A stretch of 64,000 nucleotides of DNA from Apiosordaria backusii (taxonomy: Eukaryota > Ascomycota > Sordariomycetes > Sordariales > Lasiosphaeriaceae): assembly GCA_030549205.1 (NCBI GenBank), contig JAUKTV010000009.1:1178001-1242000 (forward strand), written 5' to 3'. The position numbers were made by a program, and so were the translations under genes. Position 1 is the first letter of the stretch. Each line of letters begins with the position of its first letter. Below the pieces are notes generated by a model. The model did no database searches, was not told the origin of the DNA, and was given only the letters and a program-made list of their open reading frames with translations. Positions 31,931 through 43,557 of this stretch are shown here, piece after piece.

Positions 31931-33502
31931 ACGGTTGGGTTTTGATTCCATTAGGCATATCTGGCGTGGTTTGCTTTGAGGGCTTGGGCTTTTTCGAGAC
32001 AATTGGGACGGCCGGCAGGAAAAATATGAACAAGCGATGAACTTATTCTTTCCGGGGGCGCGCACATTATGCCGATTTCCATGTGATGTGGAAGTCATAG
32101 GGACAGTTCTGAAAAACTGAATTGAACTTGAAGAACAGCACAAGTCTGGCTATGATACCCAAAGTCAGAGACCCTGTGGCGCGCGGATTACGACTGTTCT
32201 GGCCAGAGCCCATAGGGAAACGAGTGCTCTTCTCGAAGGGGAGTGCGCCGGCACATAGCTAGTGACCCGCCTGAATTGATGCAATGAAAGTAGTCGATGT
32301 CCCTCCAGCATGAACGAATTTGCTTGTGTGATCATGAACAAGACTGAAGAGAAGAAGCTAGAAACGCCAACTTGGCAAAAGTTCAGCCACAGTGGTCGGT
32401 CATCAAGGTGCTCGAACAGGTGAGAGTGCTAACTGATACCCGGAGGACAATCTGCCTATATTTCAAAGATGACGACCAGACTAATTGATGAGGAGTTACC
32501 ATCACAGGGAAATAATGTCACGGCACATACCGTGATTTACTGTTTTACAAGGCTTTCAAAGATAACAGCGTCGCTGACACATTCTCGAGGTTTTTGTAGC
32601 GTCATGCTCTTGATGAGAGAGACCACACAAATCCGCAAGCCTTGTAATAGATAGATAGGCGACAACCGTCATCATGAGAATGTATGTATGTATGATATCC
32701 CCAAGGACCAACAGAACAGGGGTAATAAACTCAAAATGGTCATATCACGGCCACCACTCCTCGGTAGTTACAAGCTAATTACCCGGTTTCAATTATATTG
32801 GGTAGGTGATGATATATCTATCTATCTACTTCACATCATCTACCTACTCCCAAAGCCGTAGTGAACTTTGAGAGGGAAGATAGATGAACGTAGCCAAACA
32901 CCCAGGCAAATCTTCATCACATCTCCCACTGAGTGCCGCATACATACCAGGTATATCACCAGCAGCATCGACTACAATCCAATCCAACCGACACACATTC
33001 TGCAAGCTAGCCATCGATACAACATGAGCTCGTTACTACTGGATCAAACGCTCCCTCGAAACCCACACACACATCACCAGAGGAGCACCACGCCATTCAC
33101 TGTTAACCAATTGAGACATTCCAATAGCAATCAATCACTATCAATATTCAGCTGCTTCCTGTACAAGTAAAAAAAAAAAAAAAAAAAAAAGACAAAACTG
33201 TAAAAAGGCTACCTTCCTACGCCTATTCTCCTCAACCCTGATAGTAAGAGTGTAAAAAGAATCCCCCCCCCCCCCGCTTCCGTCCATTTTAAGACCAATT
33301 TCTCAGTTTCCCCGTCCCAGTACCAGAAGAATTACACAATAACAGTATCAAAAACAAAACACACAACCCCCCCTCCCCACCCCCTCTTCCGCTCAACTCA
33401 GGTTCACCCACCAAATCCAACCCCCCCCCCATCAGCTCAACTGTAACCACCCCACACCTACCCGTCCTTCAGCACCCACTGCACCCTCTCCTGATCCCAT
33501 TC
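31931..33502. other. Convergent intergenic region with long homopolymers
   Basis: About 1.6 kb between the ends of rps11 and ssr4. It contains GTAT/ATCT short tandem repeats near 32680 and 32815, an A22 run at 33169-33190, a C13 run at 33263-33275, and C-rich 3'-flank sequence at 33366-33430. No gene with domains was seen. Confidence 0.5.
33169..33190 (+). repeat. 22-bp A homopolymer
   Basis: An uninterrupted A run. It looks like a poly-A tail, but no retroposed coding sequence is recognisable upstream. Confidence 0.9.
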
Positions 33503-35796
33503 CTAATGTTCGGCCCCCTGCCCATCCCCAAACGCCTCCCCAAAGGCACTATCCTCCACCACAATGTCGTCCATGTCCAGATCCCTATTGTCCACACTCG
33601 GCGGGTCGTAATTGGCGAGGGCATCCCCCGCCGTGTCCAGATCCCCCAGGCTCGAAAAGTCGTTTTGATCGTTATCCGGCGAGGCCCCAAAGCCCATATC
33701 AGGAGTAGGAGCCGCAGAGGCGGGTTTGCTAGGCGGGATTATACCCCCTCCCGCTGCCGTTGTGGCAATATTGGTAGAGGCGGCTGCGGTGGTGGTAGCA
33801 GGGGCAGGAGGGACAGGAGCTCCTCCGCCGGGGGGGACAACCACCCACTCCCCTGAACCAGTCCCTTGATCTGGCGCCGTGGTGGGCTGCTTCGCGTCTT
33901 CCATCTTGACGTCTGAGCCTGCTGATGGCGCGGGCTGGGAGGTAGGGGCGGGATGGGGAGAGGGGATATGGCTTTGATTAGCAGGAGTCCCGACATTCGA
34001 AGCCATACCCGACAGCCCGCTCGGTTGGGGAGTGGGGAAGCTATTGATAGGAGTCGAAGTGCTAGAGAAACCAGAGTGCATCTGGTCCAGCAAGCCGGCA
34101 GCAGTGCCGCCCATGTCGATGTCACTATCCCCGATCAAAACCCCACTAGCTTGAGACCCGTTGTGCGATGGCTGACGAGACAGACCGACAGCACCGATTG
34201 GCTCGGGAACAAGTTGCTGAGGTGGTGGTTGTACAAGTTCGGGCTCTGGGGCCTGCTGCTGATAACCGCCGTCCTGAACCCGACTCACCTCTGGAACCGT
34301 GACGACTTTCGAACCAAGTAGCTTCTCAACGTCGGCAGTGATTTGTTCGATTGATCGTGAGGTTTTCTTGACGGTCTCCTCGCCCTCGACATCCTCCAAT
34401 CTGCCTTCCAAACGCCAGGGCTCGTTGCCAACACCGTTCGTGGCTGCGCGGAGTTCAGCCTCTGCGTCCCGTATGGCGGTATTCGACTTGAACTCGGCCA
34501 TCCTCTTCTCATGCTGTGCTTTCATTCTTTGTATCTCCGCCTGAGTAGCCGCGATTTTCTCCTCAGCTCGCTTGCGGAATTCATCGGCCAGCCCTGCGCC
34601 GAGGCGGCCGGCATAAGGTTTCTTGGGCAAGCGCTCCAGAACATCACCGCTCTGGGCCTCAAAGATACCCTCTGTGAGCGAAGCCAGCGCGCCCTTCTTT
34701 CCAAGACCAAGATCGGAAACCTCAAGCTGCCCGATCCGATATGGCGACGACAAAATCTCCTCCATCCACTCGTGGTTTTGCTGGTACCGGTGCATGCTCA
34801 TTTCACGAGGACTCAAGTGGTCAAACATATCGCCGCGATGAACATCTTCGTCATCATCAAGTGCCCCTTCAGCACTTGGGTAAGCAGCACCCATTGGGTG
34901 ACCCGGCTGAGCCTGTTGGCCCCGTCTCTTAGACTGGGGTTGACCAGCTGCGCCCGGCCCGCCAAGGTATGCCGTCCGAGGGTTCATGGGTTGTTGATGC
35001 ATCGGTGGCACATAAATCGACTGTCCGCGCTGAGGAAAGGGGATCTGTGGCCAGTTAACCCGATCAGAGAGCATAAACTCCTTCCGGACAATCTGCCCCA
35101 GCTGGAAGAGATGCTGACGGTTGTTCATGATGGACTGTATTTGCGGCGGCACCCCAAATGAACCGGTGGGAAATCTGTCTTGCTTTTCGCTTGGGCCATA
35201 GTGTACAATCCACAGATTGGGGTCGATCTGAGGGAGGTTTGCGACTTGGGCATCGCGGGCGTGGGCAAGGCGGAACCGTCTTCGAGAGTGCATGGTGAAT
35301 TGCTCGCCCGCGCGCCATCCGCATTTTTGGAAGAAAATCTCGAGTACCTGTCCCACATTGTCAGCATGTGCGCCCACATCAACGGTCGTCATCCGGGGTA
35401 AGGGAGAGCCTTCGTACCAGACCATTGCCGACAGGTTGGGTAAGCATAACCTCAGGAGAGGCCCAATAGTATCCATCGCTCGAGAATTCGTTTCCGCGGC
35501 GGGCAGTGGGCTGCCACATGAGAAAGATGGTGCTGTCCGCAGGGCAGTCGAGGTAGGTCCAGTAGAAGGGAGCCTTGTCGCGGGCGATGCTGGGGGCTTG
35601 CAACAACCATTTTGTCACATCGTTGAGTTCGACCCTAGACATCAAGGGATAGCGAAATGCCGATATCAGGTGGACATGCGGGAGCTATCCATCGCAAATA
35701 ATCAATTAGTAAGGATAGCTCTGTCAGCTTTGTGTGATGCAGGAACGGGCAAATACACACCAAGTCCTGGTGAACATTATGGCTTGGGTCGGACAT
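33503..35796 (-). CDS. ssr4: Ssr4-like SWI/SNF and RSC complex subunit (DUF1750)
   Basis: Exon 1 is 35796-35761 (MSDPSHNVHQDL), exon 2 is 35684-35418, and exon 3 is 35347-33503. The introns are 76 bp (GTGTGT, TACTAATTG, TAG) and 70 bp (GTACGA, TGCTGACA, CAG). The product is 715 residues. The N-terminal ~250 residues match the DUF1750/SWI-SNF_Ssr4 family: VELNDVTKWLLQAPSIARDK, FYWTYLDCPADSTIFLMWQP, EQFTMHSRRRFRLAHARDAQ and NLWIVHYGPSE. Further on, GDMFDHLSPREMSMHRYQQN, HEWMEEILSSPYRI is the second conserved patch. A charged helix follows (EEKIAATQAEIQRMKAQHEK), then a long disordered Pro/Gln/Ser-rich tail with an acidic end. In fission yeast Ssr4 is a stable subunit of both SWI/SNF and RSC remodellers, so a nuclear chromatin role is inferred here. 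The tiny first exon is supported by phase and the family's usual start. Confidence 0.9.
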
Positions 35797-36381
35797 TGTG
35801 AACGTCTGTTCGTCGTAAAAAAATGCTGAAAATATTATTCAGAATCGAATGAGAACGACCAATTCAGCTGGCCGTGTGGCCAATGTTATTTCCCTGTATA
35901 ACCCTGTTGCGATTCAGAAAACCTCTGGGATGTGGTGTGCCGAGCTTTGGTCGAGTTTGCGATCGCGCTTTTCCTGTCGCGAATTGGAGGTTGGACTTTG
36001 GTTGATTGACAATGACACGCCCAGGAACCTGTTGACCAGTGGCCCACCAGGGAAAAGGTGCACCGTGCGCTACCTTAGCTCGACCCACTGCTGGGCACTG
36101 CCAAGCCCAGAGCCGCTGGCCCCACGTGATCACCACCACCCCAACCACCACTGAGGCATGTACAGCAAGTTCACCACCGCGAATACGAGTCTCATGATTA
36201 TCAGATATCGTTGAACCAGAAATCATAAAATATCATTGCTTGACAACTGCGGTATCTAATCTTGCGCTCCGTTCTGTCACGAAACCTTCATGAGCTAACT
36301 ATCCATTTAAATAAGCAGCCCCTATCAGCCTTTTGTTGTTGCCAGTCTCCCTGCCCATTAAGCCATGCCCTAGTTTTATAT
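35797..36381. promoter_or_regulatory. ssr4 promoter and gnd1 3' flank
   Basis: 585 bp between two minus-strand genes. Beyond a CACGTGATCACC sequence near 36123 (an E-box-like CACGTG), nothing stands out. Confidence 0.4.
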
Positions 36382-38319
36382 TTATGCTTGGTAAGTAGAA
36401 GCGGAAACATTGCCTCCTCTGCCGGTCCAGTTGACGTGGATATCTTGCCCCTCGGGGTACTTCGCGGAGGCAAATTCAGGCTTGATTCTGAAGGTGTGGG
36501 CACCGAAGTAGTCACGCTGCGCCTGGAGGAGGTTGGCGGGCAGATCCTTAGTCCGGTAGCCATCGAACCATGACAGGGCAGTGGAGAAAGAAGGAATCGG
36601 GATACCGAGGAGCGAGGCCTTGGAGACAACGTCTCTCCAGCCGGGCTGGGCCTTGTGGATGGCCTTGTTGAAGAAGTCGTCAAAGAGCAGGTTCTCAAGG
36701 TCGGGGTTGTTGCGGTAGGCAGCGGTGATGTCCTTCAGGAAGACGGAACGGATGATGCAGCCACCACGCCACATGAGGGCGATGGAGGGCTTGTTGAGCT
36801 TCCAGCCGTACTCCTTGGCAGCCTCCTGCATGAGCATGAAGCCCTGGGCGTACGAGATGATCTTGGAGGCATAGAGGGCCTGCTCGAGATCCTCAAGGAA
36901 CTGCTCCTTGTTGCCCTCGAAGGTGGTGGCACGGCCGACAAACTCAAGCTTGCTGGAAGCCTTGACACGCTCCTCCTTGATACCAGACAGGCAGCGGGCG
37001 AGCACAGCTTCGGCGATAAGGGTGACGGGCATGCCCAAGTCGAGCGCATTGACGGCAGTCCACTTGCCGGTACCCTTCTGGCCGGCCTTGTCGAGGATCT
37101 TCTCAACGAGAGGAGTACCATCCTCATCGGTGTAGTACATGATGTCCTTGGTAATCTCGATGAGGAAAGAGTCGAGGACACCAGTGTTCCACTTGGCGAA
37201 GATATCACCGATCTCCTTGCTGGAGAGGCCGAGACCGCGCTTCATGATGTCGTACGCCTTTGTTGCATGTTAGTAACCTCATTCTCTACAAGGTCGATTT
37301 GCCATTGGTTCAGGCCTTGGCAGATACAAGCAATGTCTAGACATACCTCGCAGATCAACTGCATGTCACCGTACTCGATACCATTGTGCACCATCTTGAC
37401 GTAGTGGCCAGCACCCTCGTCACCAACCCACTCGCAGCAGGCCTCACCGTTGCTCTTGGCAGCGATGCTCTGGAAGATGTCCTTGATGAAGGGCCAGGCT
37501 GACTCATCACCACCGGGCATGATGGAGGGGCCGTAGCGGGCACCCTCCTCACCACCGGAGACACCGGCGCCGACGAAGCGGAGACCCTTGGAAGCAAGGT
37601 ACTTTGTTCTCCGGTTGGAGTCGGGGAAATGTGAGTTGCCGCCATCAATGATGATGTCACCGGCGTCGAGAAGGGGAAGGAGGGTCTCGATCCAGTCGTC
37701 AACAGCCTTGCCGGCCTGGACGAGGAGCATGATGCGGCGGGGGCTCTTGAGCTTCTTGACGAACTCCTCGGTAGAGTGAGCGCCGACAATGCTCTTGCCC
37801 TTGGCCTCGTTGGCAAGGAAGCGGTCGACCTTGGACACGGTACGGTTGAAAGCGCAAATGGTGAAGCCGTGGTCGGCCATGTTCAGAATCAAGTTCTGAC
37901 CCCTTTTTCACACACAGTCAGCACATTTGCCCCGGGGCTGCTCTGGAGAACCACCGGAGTCGTAGACTTACATGACGGCCAGGCCGATGAGGCCGAGATC
38001 AGCACTTCCACCATCATTGTTAGCATTTCTTTGGGATTGGGGGTTCAGGAGGGAACCAGCAGCGTTCACAACGCCGCCAACGTTGATGTTCGCCAGGCGG
38101 GCGCTGAGGAGGGGGGACTCAGTAGGTGTAAATAGGCGAGCACTCCGTCACCCGCAAAGTCTCATGTGTCAAGCGACGAGCGCATTGCGCTGCATTGGCA
38201 CAAGTGAAGCCATTCAATCGCCCGCCGATGACTCGAGCCCAGCGCAAATACGCGCGTCTTCGCTTTCTGGGTGACGGAGCGGGGAGGTGGGGAAAAGAGA
38301 CTTACACTGCGCCAGACAT
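36382..38319 (-). CDS. gnd1: 6-phosphogluconate dehydrogenase, decarboxylating
   Basis: Four exons: 38319-38306 (14 nt, MSGA and part of V), 38004-37972 (33 nt), 37902-37347 and 37257-36382. The introns are 301, 69 and 89 bp and the phases fit exactly. The product is 492 residues. The NADP-binding start is [20 protein letters not shown], followed by [12 protein letters not shown], the [12 protein letters not shown] loop, and the catalytic [20 protein letters not shown]. The family signature [13 protein letters not shown] and the C-terminal [11 protein letters not shown] close it. The enzyme converts 6-phosphogluconate and NADP+ to ribulose 5-phosphate, CO2 and NADPH in the cytosolic pentose phosphate pathway. 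The two micro-exons within the first Rossmann motif are unusual but demanded by the protein. Intron 1 contains a second possible acceptor (CCTCAG near 38114), so a longer alternative N-terminus cannot be excluded. Confidence 0.96.
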
Positions 38320-39993
38320 TGTGAAGGAAATCTGCAGCAGGGGGAATCGTCAAGGTGCAAAGATGAAGTAGAGATGCTGTCCGGAGCAGGAATTGATGGA
38401 ATGGGAATCCTCAGCCAGGGGGATTTGTTATGGAGAAAGTCAGGAAAGGACGGGAGAAATGGCGGACTGAATGACGAAACTTTTAAGAGGACCCGAGCTT
38501 TCGAGGTCGGAGGGGGAGGGTCTTGTTCAAGTGCGTGCAGTTGCAGCGAAACAGCGGGACACCGGGCAGCTTGGCCTTGACGGGAAACGTGGGTATGGGC
38601 TCCCAGACAGCGGATAATTTGACGCGGGGCTTACTCAGTTCACCACTACCCAACTGAAATGCCCGTACGAGTACGTGCCCCCTCCTCATCAAGACTTTCT
38701 TTCTTGTTGGCCTTCTGAGCTCTTGAAGACTTGGAAGCTTGCCCCCAAATGACCGGGATCTGTTCCCTCGCCTGGCCCCAAAAGGAGGGGACATCCTAGA
38801 ATGCGCCTCTGTATTTTTATCAGATCCTCCCAGTCGTCTGATGAAGCTCTCGGTTTCGCCGCCCCGGAGCTTGGAGCTTGGGGACTTGGCCTCTGTTCCA
38901 CGATCCGCCATCGCGTGCAAGCTGGGCGGCTGGACTGAGTGACAAATTCCACCACCGTCTCTCGGAGCATCCCAGGACATCTAGCTTCATCGAGGTCCCG
39001 GTTTTTGTTGGGAGCCCTCGAAACCTCGAGCCCTTGAGCCCATCAACAGCATACAGACAAGAGGGGAGCTAAAACATACCCTACATACATATGTTCTTTT
39101 CTTAGTCCGACACGCACTGCTTCGGATTCACCATTTCGTCGGTTTCGAAACACCAGTGCCCCAAGGTGCCACTTGGGGAAGCACGGCACAGACAACCGCA
39201 GACCGCAGAATACAACCCGACCCGCCGCGCGCGTTTGGGCGAACATGAAGCTTCCGGCGCCGGATCCCACCAATGCCCACCGTTGCGAGCCCACAATGAC
39301 AGTAACTCCGTCAGCCACGAGAGCTTACTTACCGCCCAGGTGCCGGACATATTTCCCTGCCATCAGTCTGCCCTGACATTGCTCTCTGCAGTTCAGATGA
39401 TGAAAAACCCTGGGATTGGACAGCTGTTCGGGCCTTGTCCGATATCTTTTCGCCAACCACTCTAAAATATCTGCATTGTCAACCGTTCATCTCTGACCGT
39501 TTTCCGCTTCCGCGGATGCATCGGAATTATTCATCTTTCAGACCTTGCTTAGACGAACCTGACCCAGGAGATGTTACATTCAAAGACCACACAGCCTAAC
39601 AACAAGCTTCACCAGAGACGAACTAACAAAAACTGACTACTGACAAGTCCGGTCTGCTGTTGGCGCCCCCACGGTTTCGAGATCTGAGGCAGTGGACTCC
39701 CCACCCAAGGATGGACTGCTGTCCGCAATGGCTTACACAACAGCTTTCACCAAATTCCCGCATTCCTGGGGCAACATTGAGACCAGGGACCGCTTTTTGA
39801 TTTCAGGCTTTTCTTGCAACGAGCCAATGGGATTATTTCTTTCTCTCTCACAAAAAAAATTGAACTCCGATCAGTGTCCGTTCAAAGTCCGGTGTTCGCA
39901 GTGGTAAGGAAAAGCACAGCCTTTCGCTTTTTCTTCGCGCTTTTTAAGGGGGTGGGTTGCAGAAATGTTGAGCCAAGCGGTTGCAAAAAAACA

Positions 39994-40019
39994 AGGAGGG
40001 GTAACAAAAGACCCCTCCT
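39994..40019. repeat. Inverted repeat AGGAGGGGT - 8 nt - ACCCCTCCT
   Basis: Perfect 9-bp arms at 39994-40002 and 40011-40019 with an eight-base spacer. Each arm contains an AGGGG/CCCCT element. It could be a paired STRE-like factor site or a hairpin. Confidence 0.85.
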
Positions 40020-40045
40020 GTGACCCCTCGAGTTGGTGGGGTTCC

Positions 40046-40093
40046 GATCAACCCCTTGTTGGATAGACAGATCAACCCCTTGTTGGATAGACA
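40046..40093 (+). repeat. 24-bp direct tandem duplication
   Basis: Two exact head-to-tail copies (40046-40069 and 40070-40093) of a unit starting GATCAACCCCTTGTTGG. Each contains CCCCTTG. Confidence 0.9.
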
Positions 40094-41291
40094 GACTGTG
40101 GGTGATGATTAAGCTCCAATGTCCGATGTCCTCGGTCCAGACTCATGATATCACAACAGCCCCAAATCTCAAATACTATCCACAGTCAAGAAATAAAGAA
40201 GTGTGATAATCACAGACCGGAAAAAGAAGATCTTTCAATTGGAACCCAAATCAGACGTTTAACCTCTTACATCTCCCCCAATTACACTCTCCACTCCCCG
40301 CAACAGCGAACCCAACCAGCCCTCTCCGATAATCCCAACATGCTTCCAAAATCAAGACCTCCAAATAAATTCATTCCCTTGAAAGACGACTGTTATCACC
40401 AGTCCCAAGAGTCCAAATGATCATGACCATCAATAGTTACAGGCCCCCCTTACTCACCTCAGAGAACCCCCAGTCGTTTTGGTTCACCGGAGATACTCCT
40501 CTCCACGGAGAAGTCGAAACCACAGTAAATACTGGAGCCATCACCCTCGTTTGGTGCTTCACTTCCCGCTTCTGATAACTGGAAGGCAAGCAGAAAACAA
40601 AACGAGAGCACAAGAGATCTGATTACGTGGATGGTAAAAGCGATATCAAACTCTATGGTTGAGAGAAATATAGAGCGTTGGATTTCCAAACTGCGGTGGT
40701 AACACATCGGCGTTTACCACGTCCGCCCGAAAGAAAATCACCTCTTTTTTATTTCCCACGTTGGGGAAGACGTAAGATATGATGATACTTAGGTACATAC
40801 ATACCTGGCATGATGGCAAAGAAAACGGTCATATCACCAGCACACGCCGAGACAGTCAAGACACCTCGTTGTGTTTGTACAATTATTATTTTATCAACAC
40901 AAGCCCACCATGTCGAGCTCTCGATGCCAACCCCCATCATAAACCTCCCATTCACATCTCTTATGGTGTAAAAGACCAAGCAACCCGCCTCTATTCATCT
41001 ACCCTGCCCTGAAACCACCATCCCTATGCCCTGAAGAGATGCCCAAGTCCACCCCCAAAGACCCACGTGTTGTGAAAGGCATCAATTTCTCCCTATTTTG
41101 AAACCACCGGGGCTTCAACTTAAACCTTGATGCCCTCTGAAGAAAGTAATGTTGAGGTACAATAAATACATAATATCGCCGCCCTGGCCATCTCTTAGGC
41201 TGGCGGTTCATCGTCATGAAGCCAGATCTTTGTAATTATGTTAAAACATGCAAAATCACTCCCAATCCCCAATTGAAATATTACTAACCAC

Positions 41292-42845
41292 TCAATAATC
41301 CTCCTCAACTTCCCCAATAGACGACAACTTGAGATCAATCTCGGACTTGACGCTCCTGATCGACGCCTCGATACGCTTCCGAATGATTGAGCCAACAGAT
41401 TTGGCCAAACTCTCCTCGTATGTCTTGAGCTGCTTCTTGAGGTTGGCAATCTCAGCGCGGACGCTAGCCTTGTCGTCATGGTCATCTTCGTCTCCATCAT
41501 CGTCGTCGTCATCATCACCATCTTCCTCAGACTCCTCCTCGTCTTCTTCAGACTCTTCTTCCTCAACGACTTCCTCCTCTTCAGTCTGAGCAACAGGAGT
41601 CCCAGTGTTGGCGGTAAGTGGCGTGACGGCATCAGTTACGACAGCTGGTGTTGGTTGATCAAGACCTTCCATCGGGGTCTCTGGGGCATTCATGAAAGCA
41701 TCCATCAGAGCAGCCTCATCCAGCTCCTCCTCGACCTTATCGAGTTGCTCGTCATCCTCTTCACCTTCAGCGTCCTCATCGTAATCTTCAGACTCGGACT
41801 CTTCGACAATTCTGCTGTCAAGGACCTCCGTCTTGGTGCTGATTGCCTCCCTGTCCGCTGCCAACAACCGCTCAACCTCAGCCTCCTTGTTCTGAATTTC
41901 AAGCTTAGACAACCGCTTGCGAAACCGGCGGTTTCGGGCATCGTGCATCGGGGGCGTGATACCATGTGGCCAACGATGACCGTGCTCAACCGCCTTTGGT
42001 AGCGGTGCGGTCTTAGCTTCCTCCTCGTTCTTAACTTCGGCGAAAACCAGCATCATCTGGCAAATATCGGCGGATTTGACCATGGCCTTCTTGTCCCACG
42101 TCTTCATACCCTCAGTAATGGTGGGAAGATCGAGGAGAATCGCTGCATAGTACTTTCCCCGAACAATCCAGACGGCGCGACGGCCTTCATCGTCGAGAAA
42201 CTTGAAGTTGACTTCTGCCCCATTGCCAATCTTCTTCTCTGTGATACACTGTCGTATATAGTCGCAATCTTCATTATCTGGCATGCGCAGAACGAATTGC
42301 TCCTCGATGACAGGGTCTAACTCGCGATCTTCCGCCTCCGAGTCGTAGCCCTCGCCGAGTGGTCGGTGAGGAATCTTGCCCACTGGCTTCAGTTTGAGTG
42401 TTGGTTTTGTAGAGACACCGCCACCAGGAGTTGTTGGTTTGAGCGTGATCTTTGTCTTCTTGGCTAATGGCCCGGATCCATTGGCTAGAGGAACGTCCTC
42501 ATCGTCGTCGCTCTCGTGAGCTCTTTTTTTTAATGTCGGTTTTGGTCGTCTACCGGCCTTTGTAGTTGTGATCTTTGGAAGTGTTGGTAGCGCGACAGCA
42601 ACCACATCTGCCACCGCATTTACTGCCGGGAAGTAACCGGAAGGAGGATTGGGCTCGGCGGGGGTTGGAGGCAGGGACTTTCGAACTAATTTGATCTTTG
42701 CAGGCCCTGATGATGGTGTCTGAGCACCAGGCGACATTGCGCTGGAGCCGGGAATTCCAGGAGGAGGACTCGTCGCGCCAAGGGCCGAGCTGGTGGTCTT
42801 GAGAGTAAGTCGCCCTGGAAAAGGCGGCGGTGGTGGTTGTTCCAT
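41292..42845 (-). CDS. taf7: TFIID subunit Taf7 (TAFII55 family)
   Basis: A single exon of 517 residues from the ATG at 42845 (MEQPPPPPFPGRLTLK). An in-frame extension upstream has no convincing start. Residues ~1-170 are Pro/Lys-rich and basic (KKTKITLKPTTPGG...). The TAFII55 N-terminal domain covers about 170-310: PVIEEQFVLRMPDNEDCDYI, FKFLDDEGRRAVWIVRGKYY, AAILLDLPTITEGMKTWDKK, AMVKSADICQMMLVF, and RWPHGITPPMHDARNRRFRK. The C-terminal half is acidic, with a long Glu/Asp stretch around residues 440-475 and a final coiled coil (ANLKKQLKTYEESLAKSVGS). Taf7 binds Taf1 within TFIID and restrains its activity during preinitiation complex assembly in the nucleus. The domain match is strong. It diverges from the RBM42-like gene. 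Confidence 0.93.
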   Translation of the reverse strand: MEQPPPPPFPGRLTLKTTSSALGATSPPPGIPGSSAMSPGAQTPSSGPAKIKLVRKSLPPTPAEPNPPSGYFPAVNAVADVVAVALPTLPKITTTKAGRRPKPTLKKRAHESDDDEDVPLANGSGPLAKKTKITLKPTTPGGGVSTKPTLKLKPVGKIPHRPLGEGYDSEAEDRELDPVIEEQFVLRMPDNEDCDYIRQCITEKKIGNGAEVNFKFLDDEGRRAVWIVRGKYYAAILLDLPTITEGMKTWDKKAMVKSADICQMMLVFAEVKNEEEAKTAPLPKAVEHGHRWPHGITPPMHDARNRRFRKRLSKLEIQNKEAEVERLLAADREAISTKTEVLDSRIVEESESEDYDEDAEGEEDDEQLDKVEEELDEAALMDAFMNAPETPMEGLDQPTPAVVTDAVTPLTANTGTPVAQTEEEEVVEEEESEEDEEESEEDGDDDDDDDGDEDDHDDKASVRAEIANLKKQLKTYEESLAKSVGSIIRKRIEASIRSVKSEIDLKLSSIGEVEEDY

Positions 42846-43557
42846 TAGGTATGTCGGCTGTTGTAAGTTTGTAGTGCCGCAGGAACTACTGTTTTGTCGC
42901 GAAAGTACCGTTCTGAGGGGGGTGGCGCTCTGGAGTAAAGTCGCGACTTGGATGGAATGTTGTGAGAGTGCAGTTCTTGGCCGTGAGTCCGGTAGCAGGT
43001 AATGCTGAAAGGATTCCCAATTTGGCAGAATTAAAGCGCAAATGGAAGAAGCCTCGATGTTCGCGTCCCAATGAACTTCACAAGGGTGAAGGAGAAGAAA
43101 AGAGGAAGAATCGCAATGCCCCGCGTTGAATGGGTGCTGGTTGCAAGCGGGAGGTGGCCAGCAAGGTGCTTTGGAGCTCAAGAGTTGGGATGTCCAGATT
43201 CTAGAAGCTCGGGCCATGGGTATTCACTTGCTGCACGATAAGCCTTATCGGATCAGGCCCCATATTTGCGAGAACTGTGAGAACTTTCATTGGCTAACTG
43301 CTCTCCCACCAGCCACATCAAATCGCATCAGCCACTCTTGACTTGGCTTGAAGCGTCAACCTTTTTGGCACGTCACGTCTCTCTCTCTTTACCCAGATCC
43401 ACCAAAGACACCATCACAACTCTATCGTGAGCCAGACAACTCGGTTGAAATAGTTGCAGGGAAATAGCCGTCGGCTCACAGGTACGTACCTTACACACGC
43501 AACGGTCTTTCTCTCAATACCGTTGTCGGCGCAACACTTTTGAACAAGAAATTCATC
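42846..43557. promoter_or_regulatory. Divergent promoter of taf7 and the RBM42-like gene
   Basis: 712 bp. A CATTGGC/CCAAT-type sequence lies at about 43289, and a CT-rich leader (43375-43400) precedes the plus-strand gene. No other gene is supported. Confidence 0.45.

Larger units (their letters stand above)
38320..41291. other. 3-kb gene-free interval upstream of gnd1
   Basis: The gnd1 promoter lies next to 38320. Further out no frame has recognisable domains. Within it are a 9-bp perfect inverted repeat (39994-40019), a 24-bp direct tandem duplication (40046-40093) and several CCCCT/AGGGG (STRE-like) elements at 39994-40080. The right end is the 3' flank of taf7. Confidence 0.5.

Noticed and set aside
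33169..33190. A22 run as a retroposon or processed-pseudogene tail
   Set aside because: No coding sequence or target-site duplication is recognisable upstream.
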